Assembly (NCBI GenBank): GCA_041287425.1
Contig: JBEULG010000016.1
Location: 1 to 64,000 of the forward strand
From: JAFGSI01 sp041287425
GTDB lineage: Bacteria; Chloroflexota; Anaerolineae; Anaerolineales; Villigracilaceae
Direction: 5' to 3'
Length of the DNA: 64,000 nt
Both the position numbers and the translations under genes were made by a program. The notes under the pieces were generated by a model. The model was not told where the DNA came from. It did no database searches and saw only the letters and a list, made by a program, of their open reading frames with translations. Positions 24,593 through 32,406 of this stretch are shown piece after piece; the stretch's first letter is position 1; each line of letters starts with the position of its first letter.

Positions 24593-25987
24593 ATGCGCCG
24601 ATTCTGCCTGTCCCTGCTCGTCCTGCTGCTCCTCGGCGTGACGGCCCTATCGGCCTGTGCAGAAACGCCGACGCCGGCCACTCCTCTTTCCGGCCGCCCG
24701 CCGACGGCGACCGCGCTCCCCTCTCCCACGCCTTCGCCCTCCATCCACATTCGCCTCGACCCACAAGACCTGGCCGGGACCTCGGTGCTGGTCTGGCACG
24801 CCCTCTTCGGCCCGGCCGAGGAACTGTTCAACCAGCAGGTCCAGCGCTTCAACCGCGAAAACGAATGGGGAATCAGCCTCCTGGCGCTCGGCCTGGGCGA
24901 TTACCCCAGCCTGTACGCCGCCATGCAAAACGCCCTGGCTTCGGGCGCCACCCCCGACCTGGTCATCGCCCTCCCCGAACAAGCCCTGGCCTGGGATGCC
25001 GCCGGCGCGGTGGTGGACCTCCAGCCTTATCTCCAGGATGCCCGCTACGGACTCACCTCCGCCGAGATTGCCGACATCCCGGCCGTCTTCTGGGAGCAAG
25101 ACCTCGTCGCCGGCCGACGGCTGGGAGTGCCGGCCCAGCGTTCGGCGCGCTTCTTGTTCTACAACGCCACCTGGGCGTATGAACTGGGCTTCGAGCGCCC
25201 GCCGCGCGACGCCGAAGAACTTTACCTCCAGGCCTGCGCCGCCAACGCCTCCTTTCGCAGCGACGGCGACCTCGCCAACGATGGCTTCGGCGGCTGGGTC
25301 GTCGATACCCACTGGCAGACGATCTATCCCTGGCTGCAGGCCTTCGGCGGCGGCGTCCTGCAGGAGCAGGGATATCGTTTCGAGCAGGAACCCAACCTGG
25401 CAGCCTTACACTTCCTCAAGGGCCTCTACGACGACCATTGCGCCTGGCTGTCCAGCCAACCGACCGCCTACGATGCCTTTGCCCGCCGCCTGACCCTCCT
25501 CATCGGCGGCGACCTGTCAGAGGTCCCGCTCGTAAACCGGGCCATGTCCCTGGCCGGGAATCACGATACCTGGACGGTGCTGCCCTTCCCCGGCCCGCAG
25601 GGCAGAACCGTGGCCGCCTACGGGCCGTCTTTCACCCTCATCGAGTCATCTGCCAGAGAACAATTGGCGGCCTGGCTCTTTGTGCGCTGGATGCTTTCCC
25701 CGGCCAACCAGGCGGAGTGGGTGGAGGCGACCGGTCTGCTGCCTTTGCGCACCTCGTCGCTCGCCTCGTTGACTGCCTACCAGCGCGAGAACCCCCAATG
25801 GAACGCCGCCGTGGCTCTCATTCCTCAGATGACGGGCGTGCCCCAACTGGCCTCCTGGCGCACAGTCCGCTACGCCCTGGAAGACGGAACGTTTTCCATC
25901 TTCCGCCTCAATCTGCCGGCTGAAGAAATCCCGTCTGTCTTGGCGGAAATGGACGCCACCGCTGAGGAGTTAACCGGCGGCGAGTGA
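24593..25987 (+). CDS. Orphan extracellular solute-binding lipoprotein
   Basis: A 464-residue lipoprotein (lipobox LSAC near residue 19, then a Thr-Pro linker with TPTPATPLSGRPPTATALPSP split across it). The rest is a family 1 ABC solute-binding fold (LVWHALFGPAEELFNQQVQRFNRENEWGI, ALASGATPDLVIALPEQALAW, FYNATWAYELGFERPPRDAEEL). No permease or ATPase gene is adjacent, unlike the binding protein at 16590, so it may serve another importer or be a stand-alone receptor. It follows the M50 protease by 1 bp. Confidence 0.87.
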   Translation: MRRFCLSLLVLLLLGVTALSACAETPTPATPLSGRPPTATALPSPTPSPSIHIRLDPQDLAGTSVLVWHALFGPAEELFNQQVQRFNRENEWGISLLALGLGDYPSLYAAMQNALASGATPDLVIALPEQALAWDAAGAVVDLQPYLQDARYGLTSAEIADIPAVFWEQDLVAGRRLGVPAQRSARFLFYNATWAYELGFERPPRDAEELYLQACAANASFRSDGDLANDGFGGWVVDTHWQTIYPWLQAFGGGVLQEQGYRFEQEPNLAALHFLKGLYDDHCAWLSSQPTAYDAFARRLTLLIGGDLSEVPLVNRAMSLAGNHDTWTVLPFPGPQGRTVAAYGPSFTLIESSAREQLAAWLFVRWMLSPANQAEWVEATGLLPLRTSSLASLTAYQRENPQWNAAVALIPQMTGVPQLASWRTVRYALEDGTFSIFRLNLPAEEIPSVLAEMDATAEELTGGE

Positions 25988-25997
25988 AGGATGCGAA

Positions 25998-26621
25998 ATG
26001 GCCGGCAAACCCAAATTCTACGTCGTCTGGAAAGGCCGCCAGACGGGAATCTTCACCAACTGGGAAGAATGCGAAGCCCAAGTGAGAGGGTTCGAGGGAG
26101 CGCAATATAAGGCCTTTGCCAGTCGCGCCGCAGCCGAGAAAGCCTTGCAGGGTCGGTATTTCGACTACCTCGGCAAACCCGAATCGGACGGCGAATGGCG
26201 ATTTGCCCCTCAGCCGCCGCTCCCCGGCAGTTACTGCGTGGACGCCGCTTGTTCCGGCAGCCCCGGCCGCCTCGAATATCGCGGCGTGGAGACCGACACC
26301 GGCCGCCAAATCTTCCGCCGCGGACCGTTTGAAAACGGGACGAACAACATCGGCGAATTCCTGGCCATCGTCCACGCCCTGGCCTGGCTCAAACAGCGCG
26401 GCAGCCCCGCCCCCGTTTACTCGGATTCGGAAACCGCCCTGGCTTGGGTGCGGCGCAAAAAATGCAACACCGACCTCCCGCCCGACGAGAAGAACACCCC
26501 GCTCTTCGCCCTCATCGCCCGCGCCGAGCAGTGGCTGGCGGAGAACGACTACCCCAATCCGCTCTTGAAGTGGAATACCCAGGCCTGGGGCGAGATTCCC
26601 GCCGATTTCAACCGCAAGTGA
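25998..26621 (+). CDS. rnhA: Ribonuclease H with N-terminal hybrid-binding (viroplasmin) domain
   Basis: A 207-residue enzyme that removes RNA from RNA-DNA hybrids. Residues 4-50 (KFYVVWKGRQTGIFTNWEECEAQVRGFEGAQYKAF) are the hybrid-binding or viroplasmin domain found in eukaryote-type RNase H1. The catalytic domain follows, with YCVDAACSGSPGRLEYRGV (first Asp), NNIGEFLAIVHAL (Glu), VYSDSETALAWV (Asp) and the late AWGEIPADFNRK (Asp). It starts 10 bp after the upstream gene. Confidence 0.93.
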   Translation: MAGKPKFYVVWKGRQTGIFTNWEECEAQVRGFEGAQYKAFASRAAAEKALQGRYFDYLGKPESDGEWRFAPQPPLPGSYCVDAACSGSPGRLEYRGVETDTGRQIFRRGPFENGTNNIGEFLAIVHALAWLKQRGSPAPVYSDSETALAWVRRKKCNTDLPPDEKNTPLFALIARAEQWLAENDYPNPLLKWNTQAWGEIPADFNRK

Positions 26622-26832
26622 AGTAAAATAATAGAACTTACGCAGGACGAACCGCCAAACACAGAGAACACCAAGATGGGTATCAAGACGCCAAGCGCAC
26701 TCGGCGAACGCTGCAAAACGTTGGCGTTTTGGCGCCTTGGCGGTGAAATGTATATCATTTTATGTGAGTCCTGTAAAAAAGGATTGCGTCTTTGAAAACA
26801 AACGGCTTCCCGAAAAGCAAAGCGAGGTGCCT
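26622..26832. repeat. Non-coding spacer with dispersed CGCCAAG-type repeats
   Basis: A 211-bp stretch without a gene. It contains ACACAGAGAACACCAAGA, AGACGCCAAGCGCACT, a small hairpin around CAAAACG-TTGG-CGTTTTG (26714-26731) and GGCGCCTTGGCGGTG. The GACGCCAAG core recurs at 48153-48161. Such degenerate repeats look like a family of dispersed intergenic elements. AGCGAGGTGCCT before ATG 26833 is the ribosome-binding site of the next gene. Confidence 0.5.
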
Positions 26833-27060
26833 ATGCCCATTTACGAGTATGAATGTCAGGATTGTCATCAAACGTTCGAGACCATCCGCCCGATGAGTCA
26901 GGCGGACGAACCCATCGTCTGCGCCGTCTGCGGCGGCAAGCATACCCGCCGCAAACTATCGCTCTTCTTCGCCGAGAGCGGCGGCAGGGCTGTGGCGGGC
27001 GCTTCGGCGGCCTCCTGCAGCACCTGCAGTAGCGGCAATTGCTCGCATTGCGGACATTGA
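26833..27060 (+). CDS. FmdB-type zinc ribbon protein
   Basis: A 75-residue small protein. The N-terminal FmdB/CxxC regulatory zinc ribbon MPIYEYECQDC...CAVCGG holds two CxxC pairs (about residues 8-11 and 32-35). The C-terminal tail is Ser/Cys-rich (SCSTCSSGNCSHCGH) and could bind further metal. Function is unknown for most members; some are linked to formamidase or amidase genes, none of which is here. ATG 26833 starts the motif. Confidence 0.85.
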   Translation: MPIYEYECQDCHQTFETIRPMSQADEPIVCAVCGGKHTRRKLSLFFAESGGRAVAGASAASCSTCSSGNCSHCGH

Positions 27061-27083
27061 TTCTTAGTTACAGGAGGCAGCAC

Positions 27084-28055
27084 ATGGAATACACCCAACT
27101 CGGCCGCACCGGCCTTAAAGTGTCCCGCCTATGCCTGGGCACGATGAACTTCGGCCCACATACGGAGGAGAAGGACTCCTTCGCCATCATGGACAAAGCC
27201 CTCGACCTGGGCATTAACTTCTTCGACACGGCCAACGTCTACGGCTGGAAACTCGGCGAAGGCGTCACCGAGCAAATCATCGGCCGCTGGTTCGCTCAGG
27301 GCGGCGGCCGGCGCGAGAAGACCGTCATCGCCACCAAGGTCTACGGGCGCATGGGCGATTGGCCCAATCAATCCCGCCTTTCGGCCCTCCACATCCGCCA
27401 GGCGTGCGAAGAATCGCTCCGCCGCCTGCAGACGGACCACATCGACCTCTATCAAATGCATCACATCGACCGCCTGACCCCCTGGGAGGAAATCTGGCAG
27501 GCGATGGAAGTGCTCGTCCAGCAGGGCAAAGTGCTCTACGTTGGCTCGTCCAACTTCGCCGGCTGGCACATCGTCCAGGCGCAGGAGGCAGCGCGGGCGC
27601 GCCATTTCCTCGGCCTGGTCAGCGAACAGAGCCTCTACAACCTGGACGCCCGCATGATTGAACTCGAAGTTCTGCCGGCTTGCCAGGCCTATGGGCTGGG
27701 CGTCATCCCCTGGAGTCCGCTGGCGGGCGGTTTGCTGGGCGGCGTGCTGGAAAAAATCGAAAAGGGCCGCCGCGCCTCGGAAGACATGCAGAAACGTATC
27801 GAGGAGAAGCGACCGAAACTGGAGCAATGGGAAGCCTTTTGCCGTCAAATGGGCGAACAGCCCGCCGACGTGGCCCTGGCCTGGCTGCTGCACAATCCGG
27901 CCGTCACCGCCCCCATCATCGGACCCCGCACCCTCGACCAATTGACCGGCACGCTGCGCGCCCTGGAAATCAAACTGGACGAGGCGGCGCTCAAAAAACT
28001 CGACGAAATCTTCCCCGGCCCCGGCGGCGCTGCCCCGGAAGCCTATGCCTGGTGA
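27084..28055 (+). CDS. Aldo/keto reductase
   Basis: A 323-residue NADPH-dependent oxidoreductase of the AKR superfamily (YajO/YqkF-like). It has EYTQLGRTGLKVSRLCLGTMNFG, the catalytic Asp-Tyr region NFFDTANVYGWKLGEGVTEQIIG, LDLYQMHHIDRLTPWEE, RYVGSSNFAGW-like VLYVGSSNFAG, and IPWSPLAGGLLGG. ATG 27084 follows AGGAGGCAGCAC. It reduces an aldehyde or ketone; the substrate is unknown. A strong terminator follows. Confidence 0.93.
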   Translation: MEYTQLGRTGLKVSRLCLGTMNFGPHTEEKDSFAIMDKALDLGINFFDTANVYGWKLGEGVTEQIIGRWFAQGGGRREKTVIATKVYGRMGDWPNQSRLSALHIRQACEESLRRLQTDHIDLYQMHHIDRLTPWEEIWQAMEVLVQQGKVLYVGSSNFAGWHIVQAQEAARARHFLGLVSEQSLYNLDARMIELEVLPACQAYGLGVIPWSPLAGGLLGGVLEKIEKGRRASEDMQKRIEEKRPKLEQWEAFCRQMGEQPADVALAWLLHNPAVTAPIIGPRTLDQLTGTLRALEIKLDEAALKKLDEIFPGPGGAAPEAYAW

Positions 28056-28059
28056 TTCC

Positions 28060-28100
28060 CTACAGACCCGTTCCCTGCGAGGGAACGGGTCTGTAGATGA
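28060..28100 (+). terminator. Terminator after the aldo/keto reductase
   Basis: A perfect 16-bp stem CTACAGACCCGTTCCC / GGGAACGGGTCTGTAG with a TGCGA loop (28060-28096) and ATGATTTT after it. It shares the GACCCGTTC/GAACGGGTC stem with the terminator at 9260. Confidence 0.85.
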
Positions 28101-28110
28101 TTTTCTCCCC

Positions 28111-28863
28111 GTGACCTATCCCCATTACTCCTACCCTCCCGCCAACCTCTTCGGCCTCGCCGGACGGGTGTTTTTCGGCGGGCGGCGCGCTTTTCGCGCC
28201 GACAGCCTGGCCTGTATCCGTCGCCTGCAGCCTCCGCTGCGCCTCCTGGGCCAGGAACACATTCCCCTGGCCGGCCCCGCCCTCATCACCTTCAACCATT
28301 ACTATCGCCCCGGCTTTCGCGCCTGGTGGATGGCGCTGGCGCTGGCGGCGGTCGTCCGGGCCGAGATTCACTTCATCATGACCGGCGAACTGACTTTCCC
28401 CGGCCGCTGGTACGCCCCGCTGGGCCAGACGGCTTCGCGCCTCCTGCTGCGCCGTCTGGCTCAGGTGTACGGATTCACGCTCATGCCGCCCATGCCGCCC
28501 CGTCCCTGGGAGGTCGAAGGGCGCGCCCGCGCCGTGCGGGCCGCCCTGGCCTACCGGCGCTCGCATCCGCAGGCCATCCTCGGCCTGGCGCCGGAGGGCG
28601 GCGATAACCCTCCCGACGGCGCCCTGGCCTGGCCGCCACCGGGCGCCGGTCGCTTCGTCGCCCTGCTGGCCGGGGAATACCCCATCACGCCGGTCGGCAT
28701 TTACGAGAGCGAGGCTGCTTTGTGCCTGCATTTTGGACAGGCATATACATTGTCCCTGCCGCCCGGCCTGACTGCCGAGCAGAAGGACCGCCTCGCCGCC
28801 GAGAGTGTCATGCGGGCGATTGCCCGCCTGCTGCCAGATTACCTCCGAGGAGACTTCGCATGA
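28111..28863 (+). CDS. Acyltransferase-like protein with altered HX4D motif
   Basis: A 250-residue protein similar to PlsC-type acyltransferases. Around residue 63 it reads LITFNHYYRPGFRAWW, where the catalytic HX4D has His63 but Gly at the Asp position. Later it has ILGLAPEGGDNPPDG in place of the FPEGTRS phosphate motif. It may be a divergent or inactive acyltransferase. GTG 28111 is preferred because the frame upstream runs into the terminator hairpin; the stop overlaps the MFS start as ATGA, indicating translational coupling. Confidence 0.65.
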   Translation: MTYPHYSYPPANLFGLAGRVFFGGRRAFRADSLACIRRLQPPLRLLGQEHIPLAGPALITFNHYYRPGFRAWWMALALAAVVRAEIHFIMTGELTFPGRWYAPLGQTASRLLLRRLAQVYGFTLMPPMPPRPWEVEGRARAVRAALAYRRSHPQAILGLAPEGGDNPPDGALAWPPPGAGRFVALLAGEYPITPVGIYESEAALCLHFGQAYTLSLPPGLTAEQKDRLAAESVMRAIARLLPDYLRGDFA

Positions 28864-30104
28864 AGAAAACCACTTCTGTCTGGAAAATGCTGCTCCTGAA
28901 CGCCTATTGGGTTGGCCTGTCGTTCAAGTGGAACGCCCTGCACCCCATCATCCTGCCGGCCGTGCTGCTCAACTACGTCCCCGATGCGCAGAAGAACACC
29001 GTCCTCGGCCTGATGACCTTCGCCGGCCTCATCATCGCCATGATTGTCCAACCGCTCTCCGGCTGGTTGAGCGACCGCTGGGTCTCGCGCTTCGGGCGGA
29101 GGCGGCCGCTGATAGTCATCGGCACGCTGTTCGACTTCGTCTTCCTGTCCATCCTCGGCTGGGCGGGCGGCCTGACCTGGCTGGTCATCGGCTACCTCGG
29201 CCTGCAATTCAGTTCCAACATCGCTCACGGCCCGGCCCAGGGCCTGCTGCCCGACCGGGTCGCCCCGCAAAAACTCGGCCTGGCCAGTGCCATCAAGACG
29301 GTCGTGGACATGGCCGCCCTGATTGTCGCCTCACTGGCTGCCGGCAACCTGCTCGATCCCGCAAGCCGCGACCCGGCGCGGGTGCTGATTGTGGTCATGG
29401 CAGTCATGTTCGTCTCCACCCTCATCACCGTCTTGTTCACGCCCGAAGAACCGACCAGTGCCGAGACGGTGCAACGCGCCGCCCTGGCCGCCCGCCAGAC
29501 GCAGGCCGCCCGGCCGCGCCCGGATTTCAAAGCCCACGCCTCCTACTGGTGGCTGATTGCCGAACGTTTCCTCTTCCTGTTCGGAATCTACGGCATTCAG
29601 CAATTCGCCCAATATTACATCGGCGACGTCCTGAAAGCAGAAAACCCCGTCCAGGCGACCGGCAACCTGATGGCCGCCCTGACCGTCGGCCTGCTGATTC
29701 TGGCCCTGACCGGCGGCTGGCTGGCCGACCGCCTGGGAGCCAAACGCGTCCTGGCGGCCGCCAGCCTGCTCACCGGCCTGGGCTGTCTCCTGCTCCTGCT
29801 GGCCGATACGGTCGGGATGCTGACTCTCTACGGCAGCGTGGTCGGCGCCGGAGTCGGCCTGTTCCTGACCGCCAACTGGGCGCTGGCAAACCGCCTCGCC
29901 CCGGCCGAAAACGCCGGCCTGTTCATCGGCCTGACCAACATCGCCACCGCCGGCTCGGGGGCCGTCGGCCGCCTGTGGGGGCCGGTGCTGGACGCCCTCA
30001 ACCGGCCCGCTGCCGGCATCTGGACCGGCTACACGAGCATGTTCATCGTCGGCGCGCTTTGTACGGCCGCCAGCGCCCTCCTGCTTACAAAAGTGAAAGA
30101 ATGA
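28860..30104 (+). CDS. MFS transporter (paralog of the one at 34449)
   Basis: A 414-residue major facilitator with 12 helices. The motif A copy reads SGWLSDRWVSRFGRRRPLIVIG, and the middle has LQFSSNIAHGPAQGLLPDRVAPQKLGLASAIKTVVDMAAL. The latter matches the gene at 34449 closely (QFSSNILQGPWQALIPDLVPERQRGQASSLKAVMDILAL), so the two are paralogs. Start ATG 28860 overlaps the acyltransferase stop. The substrate is unknown; co-translation with a lipid-type acyltransferase is suggestive. Confidence 0.9.
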   Translation: MKKTTSVWKMLLLNAYWVGLSFKWNALHPIILPAVLLNYVPDAQKNTVLGLMTFAGLIIAMIVQPLSGWLSDRWVSRFGRRRPLIVIGTLFDFVFLSILGWAGGLTWLVIGYLGLQFSSNIAHGPAQGLLPDRVAPQKLGLASAIKTVVDMAALIVASLAAGNLLDPASRDPARVLIVVMAVMFVSTLITVLFTPEEPTSAETVQRAALAARQTQAARPRPDFKAHASYWWLIAERFLFLFGIYGIQQFAQYYIGDVLKAENPVQATGNLMAALTVGLLILALTGGWLADRLGAKRVLAAASLLTGLGCLLLLLADTVGMLTLYGSVVGAGVGLFLTANWALANRLAPAENAGLFIGLTNIATAGSGAVGRLWGPVLDALNRPAAGIWTGYTSMFIVGALCTAASALLLTKVKE

Positions 30105-30171
30105 AGCGCCCGCCGCAACCCGCCAGGGGCGCATGCGTATACCCTAGCAGAACACTCATTCAGGAGCCTGT

Positions 30172-30774
30172 GTGAACGAGGAAAAGGTCTGGGTGCTCCA
30201 GGCCCGCAATGGCGACGATCAAGCCTTTGCTCTCCTGGTCGAAACCTATCAGACGCCGGTCTATAACCTGTGTTACCGCATGCTAGGCGAGGCCGAAGCC
30301 GCCGAGGACGCCGCGCAGGAGACCTTTCTCAAGGTCTATCAAAACCTGTCCCGCTATGACGCCGGGCGTCCCTTTGTGACCTGGCTGCTGTCCATCGCCG
30401 CCCATCACTGCATCGACAAACTGCGCCGGCGGCGCTTCTCGACCTTTTCGATTGACGAGGACGAAGAAACCTCCTTCGAACTCCCCGACCGGCACGCCCT
30501 CGACCCGGAGGCCGAAACCGCCCGCCGAGAGCAGCAGCGCCGCCTGCAGCATCTGCTCCAGGAACTGGAGCCTCTCGACCGGGCGGCCATCATCTTGCGC
30601 TACTGGCACGATGCTTCGGAAATCGAAATAGCCGAAAGCCTCGGCCTGAGCGTCCCGGCCGTCAAGAGCCGCCTGCACCGCGCCCGCAAAGCCCTGGCCG
30701 CCCTCTGGCAGGAACAAGAACTCGCAGCCGAAACACAGGCCGAAAGGATTCTCTATGAATCACCAGCCATTTGA
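30172..30774 (+). CDS. ECF-type sigma factor
   Basis: A 200-residue extracytoplasmic-function sigma-70 factor. Region 2 spans about 20-95 (ETYQTPVYNLCYRMLGEAEAAEDAAQETFLKVYQNLSRYD, ending RPFVTWLLSIAAHHCIDKLRRRR); region 4 about 140-190 (EPLDRAAIILRYWHDASEIEIAESLGLSVPAVKSRLHRARKAL). GTG 30172 has an AGGAG site 6 bp before it. The gene overlaps the anti-sigma gene by 20 bp, the standard coupled arrangement for stress-responsive sigma factors. Confidence 0.95.
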   Translation: MNEEKVWVLQARNGDDQAFALLVETYQTPVYNLCYRMLGEAEAAEDAAQETFLKVYQNLSRYDAGRPFVTWLLSIAAHHCIDKLRRRRFSTFSIDEDEETSFELPDRHALDPEAETARREQQRRLQHLLQELEPLDRAAIILRYWHDASEIEIAESLGLSVPAVKSRLHRARKALAALWQEQELAAETQAERILYESPAI

Positions 30775-31279
30775 AGATTGGCTGCTGGGGGAGCAGCCCC
30801 TGACGAGCGAACAGCACCGACAACTGCAGGCTCACCTGCGCGCCTGCCCGGCCTGCGCCGCCCTCCAGGAGGTGACGGAGGCCCTCCAGGCAGCGCGCCC
30901 GGCCGCGCCGGCGGCGGGGTTCGGCGCCCGCTTCCAGGTCCGGCTGGCGGCCTACCAGGCCGCCCAGCGCCGACGCATGGCAGCCGGCGTGCTCACCCTC
31001 GCGGCGGGAGTGATGGCCATGCTGGTCTTCCTGCTCTGGCCGGCGGCGCAGGCCTTCCTGACCTCGCCTTCGCTCTCCCCGGCCTCGCTTTTCTCGAACC
31101 TGGTCCGGGTTTGGATTTCGTTCCAGGCATACCGCGATACGTTGACCACTTTCCTGCACGTGCTGAATGGGCTGATTCCGGCGCATGTGCGCATTCTGGC
31201 GACCCTGTTGACGCTTGGCGGCGGTTGGATGTGGTTCATCTCGCTGACCAAAGTGAGCAGGCTGCCGCAAGGAGTTTAA
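30755..31279 (+). CDS. Zinc-finger anti-sigma factor (membrane)
   Basis: A 174-residue membrane protein. The N-terminal cytosolic ZAS motif is His27-x3-Cys31-x2-Cys34 (HLRACPAC), which binds region 2/4 of the cognate sigma factor. Two hydrophobic segments follow (about 76-101 and 138-164). It is translationally coupled to the ECF sigma gene and probably holds it inactive until an envelope signal. Confidence 0.88.
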   Translation: MNHQPFEDWLLGEQPLTSEQHRQLQAHLRACPACAALQEVTEALQAARPAAPAAGFGARFQVRLAAYQAAQRRRMAAGVLTLAAGVMAMLVFLLWPAAQAFLTSPSLSPASLFSNLVRVWISFQAYRDTLTTFLHVLNGLIPAHVRILATLLTLGGGWMWFISLTKVSRLPQGV

Positions 31280-31283
31280 TGTC

Positions 31284-32288
31284 ATGAAACCATCCCTCAA
31301 ATTTCTCCTGGTCAGTCTGACCGCCTTGCTGCTGTTCGCCATGCCGCAGCCGGCTGCCGCGGCGGAGGCTTTCGAGGACACCGTCATCTTTGGCCGCAGT
31401 TTCACCCTCGAAAGCGGTCAAACGCTGCGCGGCAACCTGGTGGCGGTGGGCGGCTCGGTCTTCATCGAAGCCGGCGCGGTGGTGGACGGCTCGATTGTGC
31501 TGGTCGGCTCCAGCCTGACGGTGGCGGGCGAGGTGCGCGGCGACGTGGCCGCCATCTTCAGCGCGCTGACCCTGGACGAAAGCGCTCATCTGCATGGCAA
31601 TTTGAACCTGGTGAAATGCGCCCTGGAACGCGCTGCCGGGGCGCGCATCGACGGCCAAATCAACACCGACGCCGGCCTGACCGTCGAGGGGCCGCAGATC
31701 GTCGTCCCGGACCGCGCCTTTCCAAACTGGTCTTTCTCGGATTGGAACCTGGACTTTCACCCCTGGCAAGGCCTGTGGAACAGCCTCGTCTGGGCTTTCC
31801 TGGCCATGCTGGCGATGCTCTTCCTGGCCCCGCAGGCCGAGCGCGTCGGGCGCGCCTTCGTCCGCCAACCGTTGATTGCCGGCGGGGTGGGGCTGCTGGT
31901 CGCCTTCCTGAGTCCGTTTGCGCTCATTCTGCTGCTGGTCATCTTCCCCATCGCTTTCCTGCTGGCAGTGGCCCTGCTGGTCATGGCGGCCTTCGGTTGG
32001 ATTGCGCTCGGCTACGAGATTGGACAGCGTTTCACCCAGGCTATCCGCCGCCGCTGGCATCCCTCCCTCGCCGCCGGGTTGGGGACGTTTGTCCTGACGC
32101 TCCTCAGCGCCATGCTGATCTCGGTGCCGGTGCTGAACTGCGTCGGCTGGCTGGTGCCGGCTTTGCTCGGGGTGGCGGCTTTCGGGGCGGTGACGATGAC
32201 CCGCTTCGGGACGCGTGAGGCCGCGGCGGTGGAGCAGGCCGCGGGTCCGCTGGCCCCCCAACCGCCTGCCGGCGAGCAAACTGACTGA
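31284..32288 (+). CDS. Polymer-forming (bactofilin-like) membrane protein
   Basis: A 334-residue protein with signal peptide (residues 1-26, AAAAEA). An N-terminal region of repeated beta turns (GRSFTLESGQTLRGNLVAVGGSVFIEAGAVVDGSIVLVGSSLTVAGEVRGDVAAIFSALTL) has the periodicity of a polymer-forming/bactofilin-type right-handed helix. Four or five membrane helices follow. It is 4 bp after the anti-sigma gene, so this operon probably senses or builds envelope structure. Individual function is unknown. Confidence 0.75.
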   Translation: MKPSLKFLLVSLTALLLFAMPQPAAAAEAFEDTVIFGRSFTLESGQTLRGNLVAVGGSVFIEAGAVVDGSIVLVGSSLTVAGEVRGDVAAIFSALTLDESAHLHGNLNLVKCALERAAGARIDGQINTDAGLTVEGPQIVVPDRAFPNWSFSDWNLDFHPWQGLWNSLVWAFLAMLAMLFLAPQAERVGRAFVRQPLIAGGVGLLVAFLSPFALILLLVIFPIAFLLAVALLVMAAFGWIALGYEIGQRFTQAIRRRWHPSLAAGLGTFVLTLLSAMLISVPVLNCVGWLVPALLGVAAFGAVTMTRFGTREAAAVEQAAGPLAPQPPAGEQTD

Positions 32289-32310
32289 GGCCCTCGCCCT
32301 TGTCCCTCCT

Positions 32311-32342
32311 CCCGCCGCCCCCTGCGGCGGGTTTCCTTTTTT
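32311..32342 (+). terminator. Rho-independent terminator of the sigma operon
   Basis: A CCCGCCGC / GCGGCGGG stem (32311-32331) followed by TTTCCTTTTTTC, about 22 bp after the polymer-forming gene's stop. Confidence 0.92.
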
Positions 32343-32406
32343 CTAGGGGAAATGATAGAATCACAGACGAGGTTTTTGTTTTGTTTCCACTTTCAGAAGA
32401 AAACGT

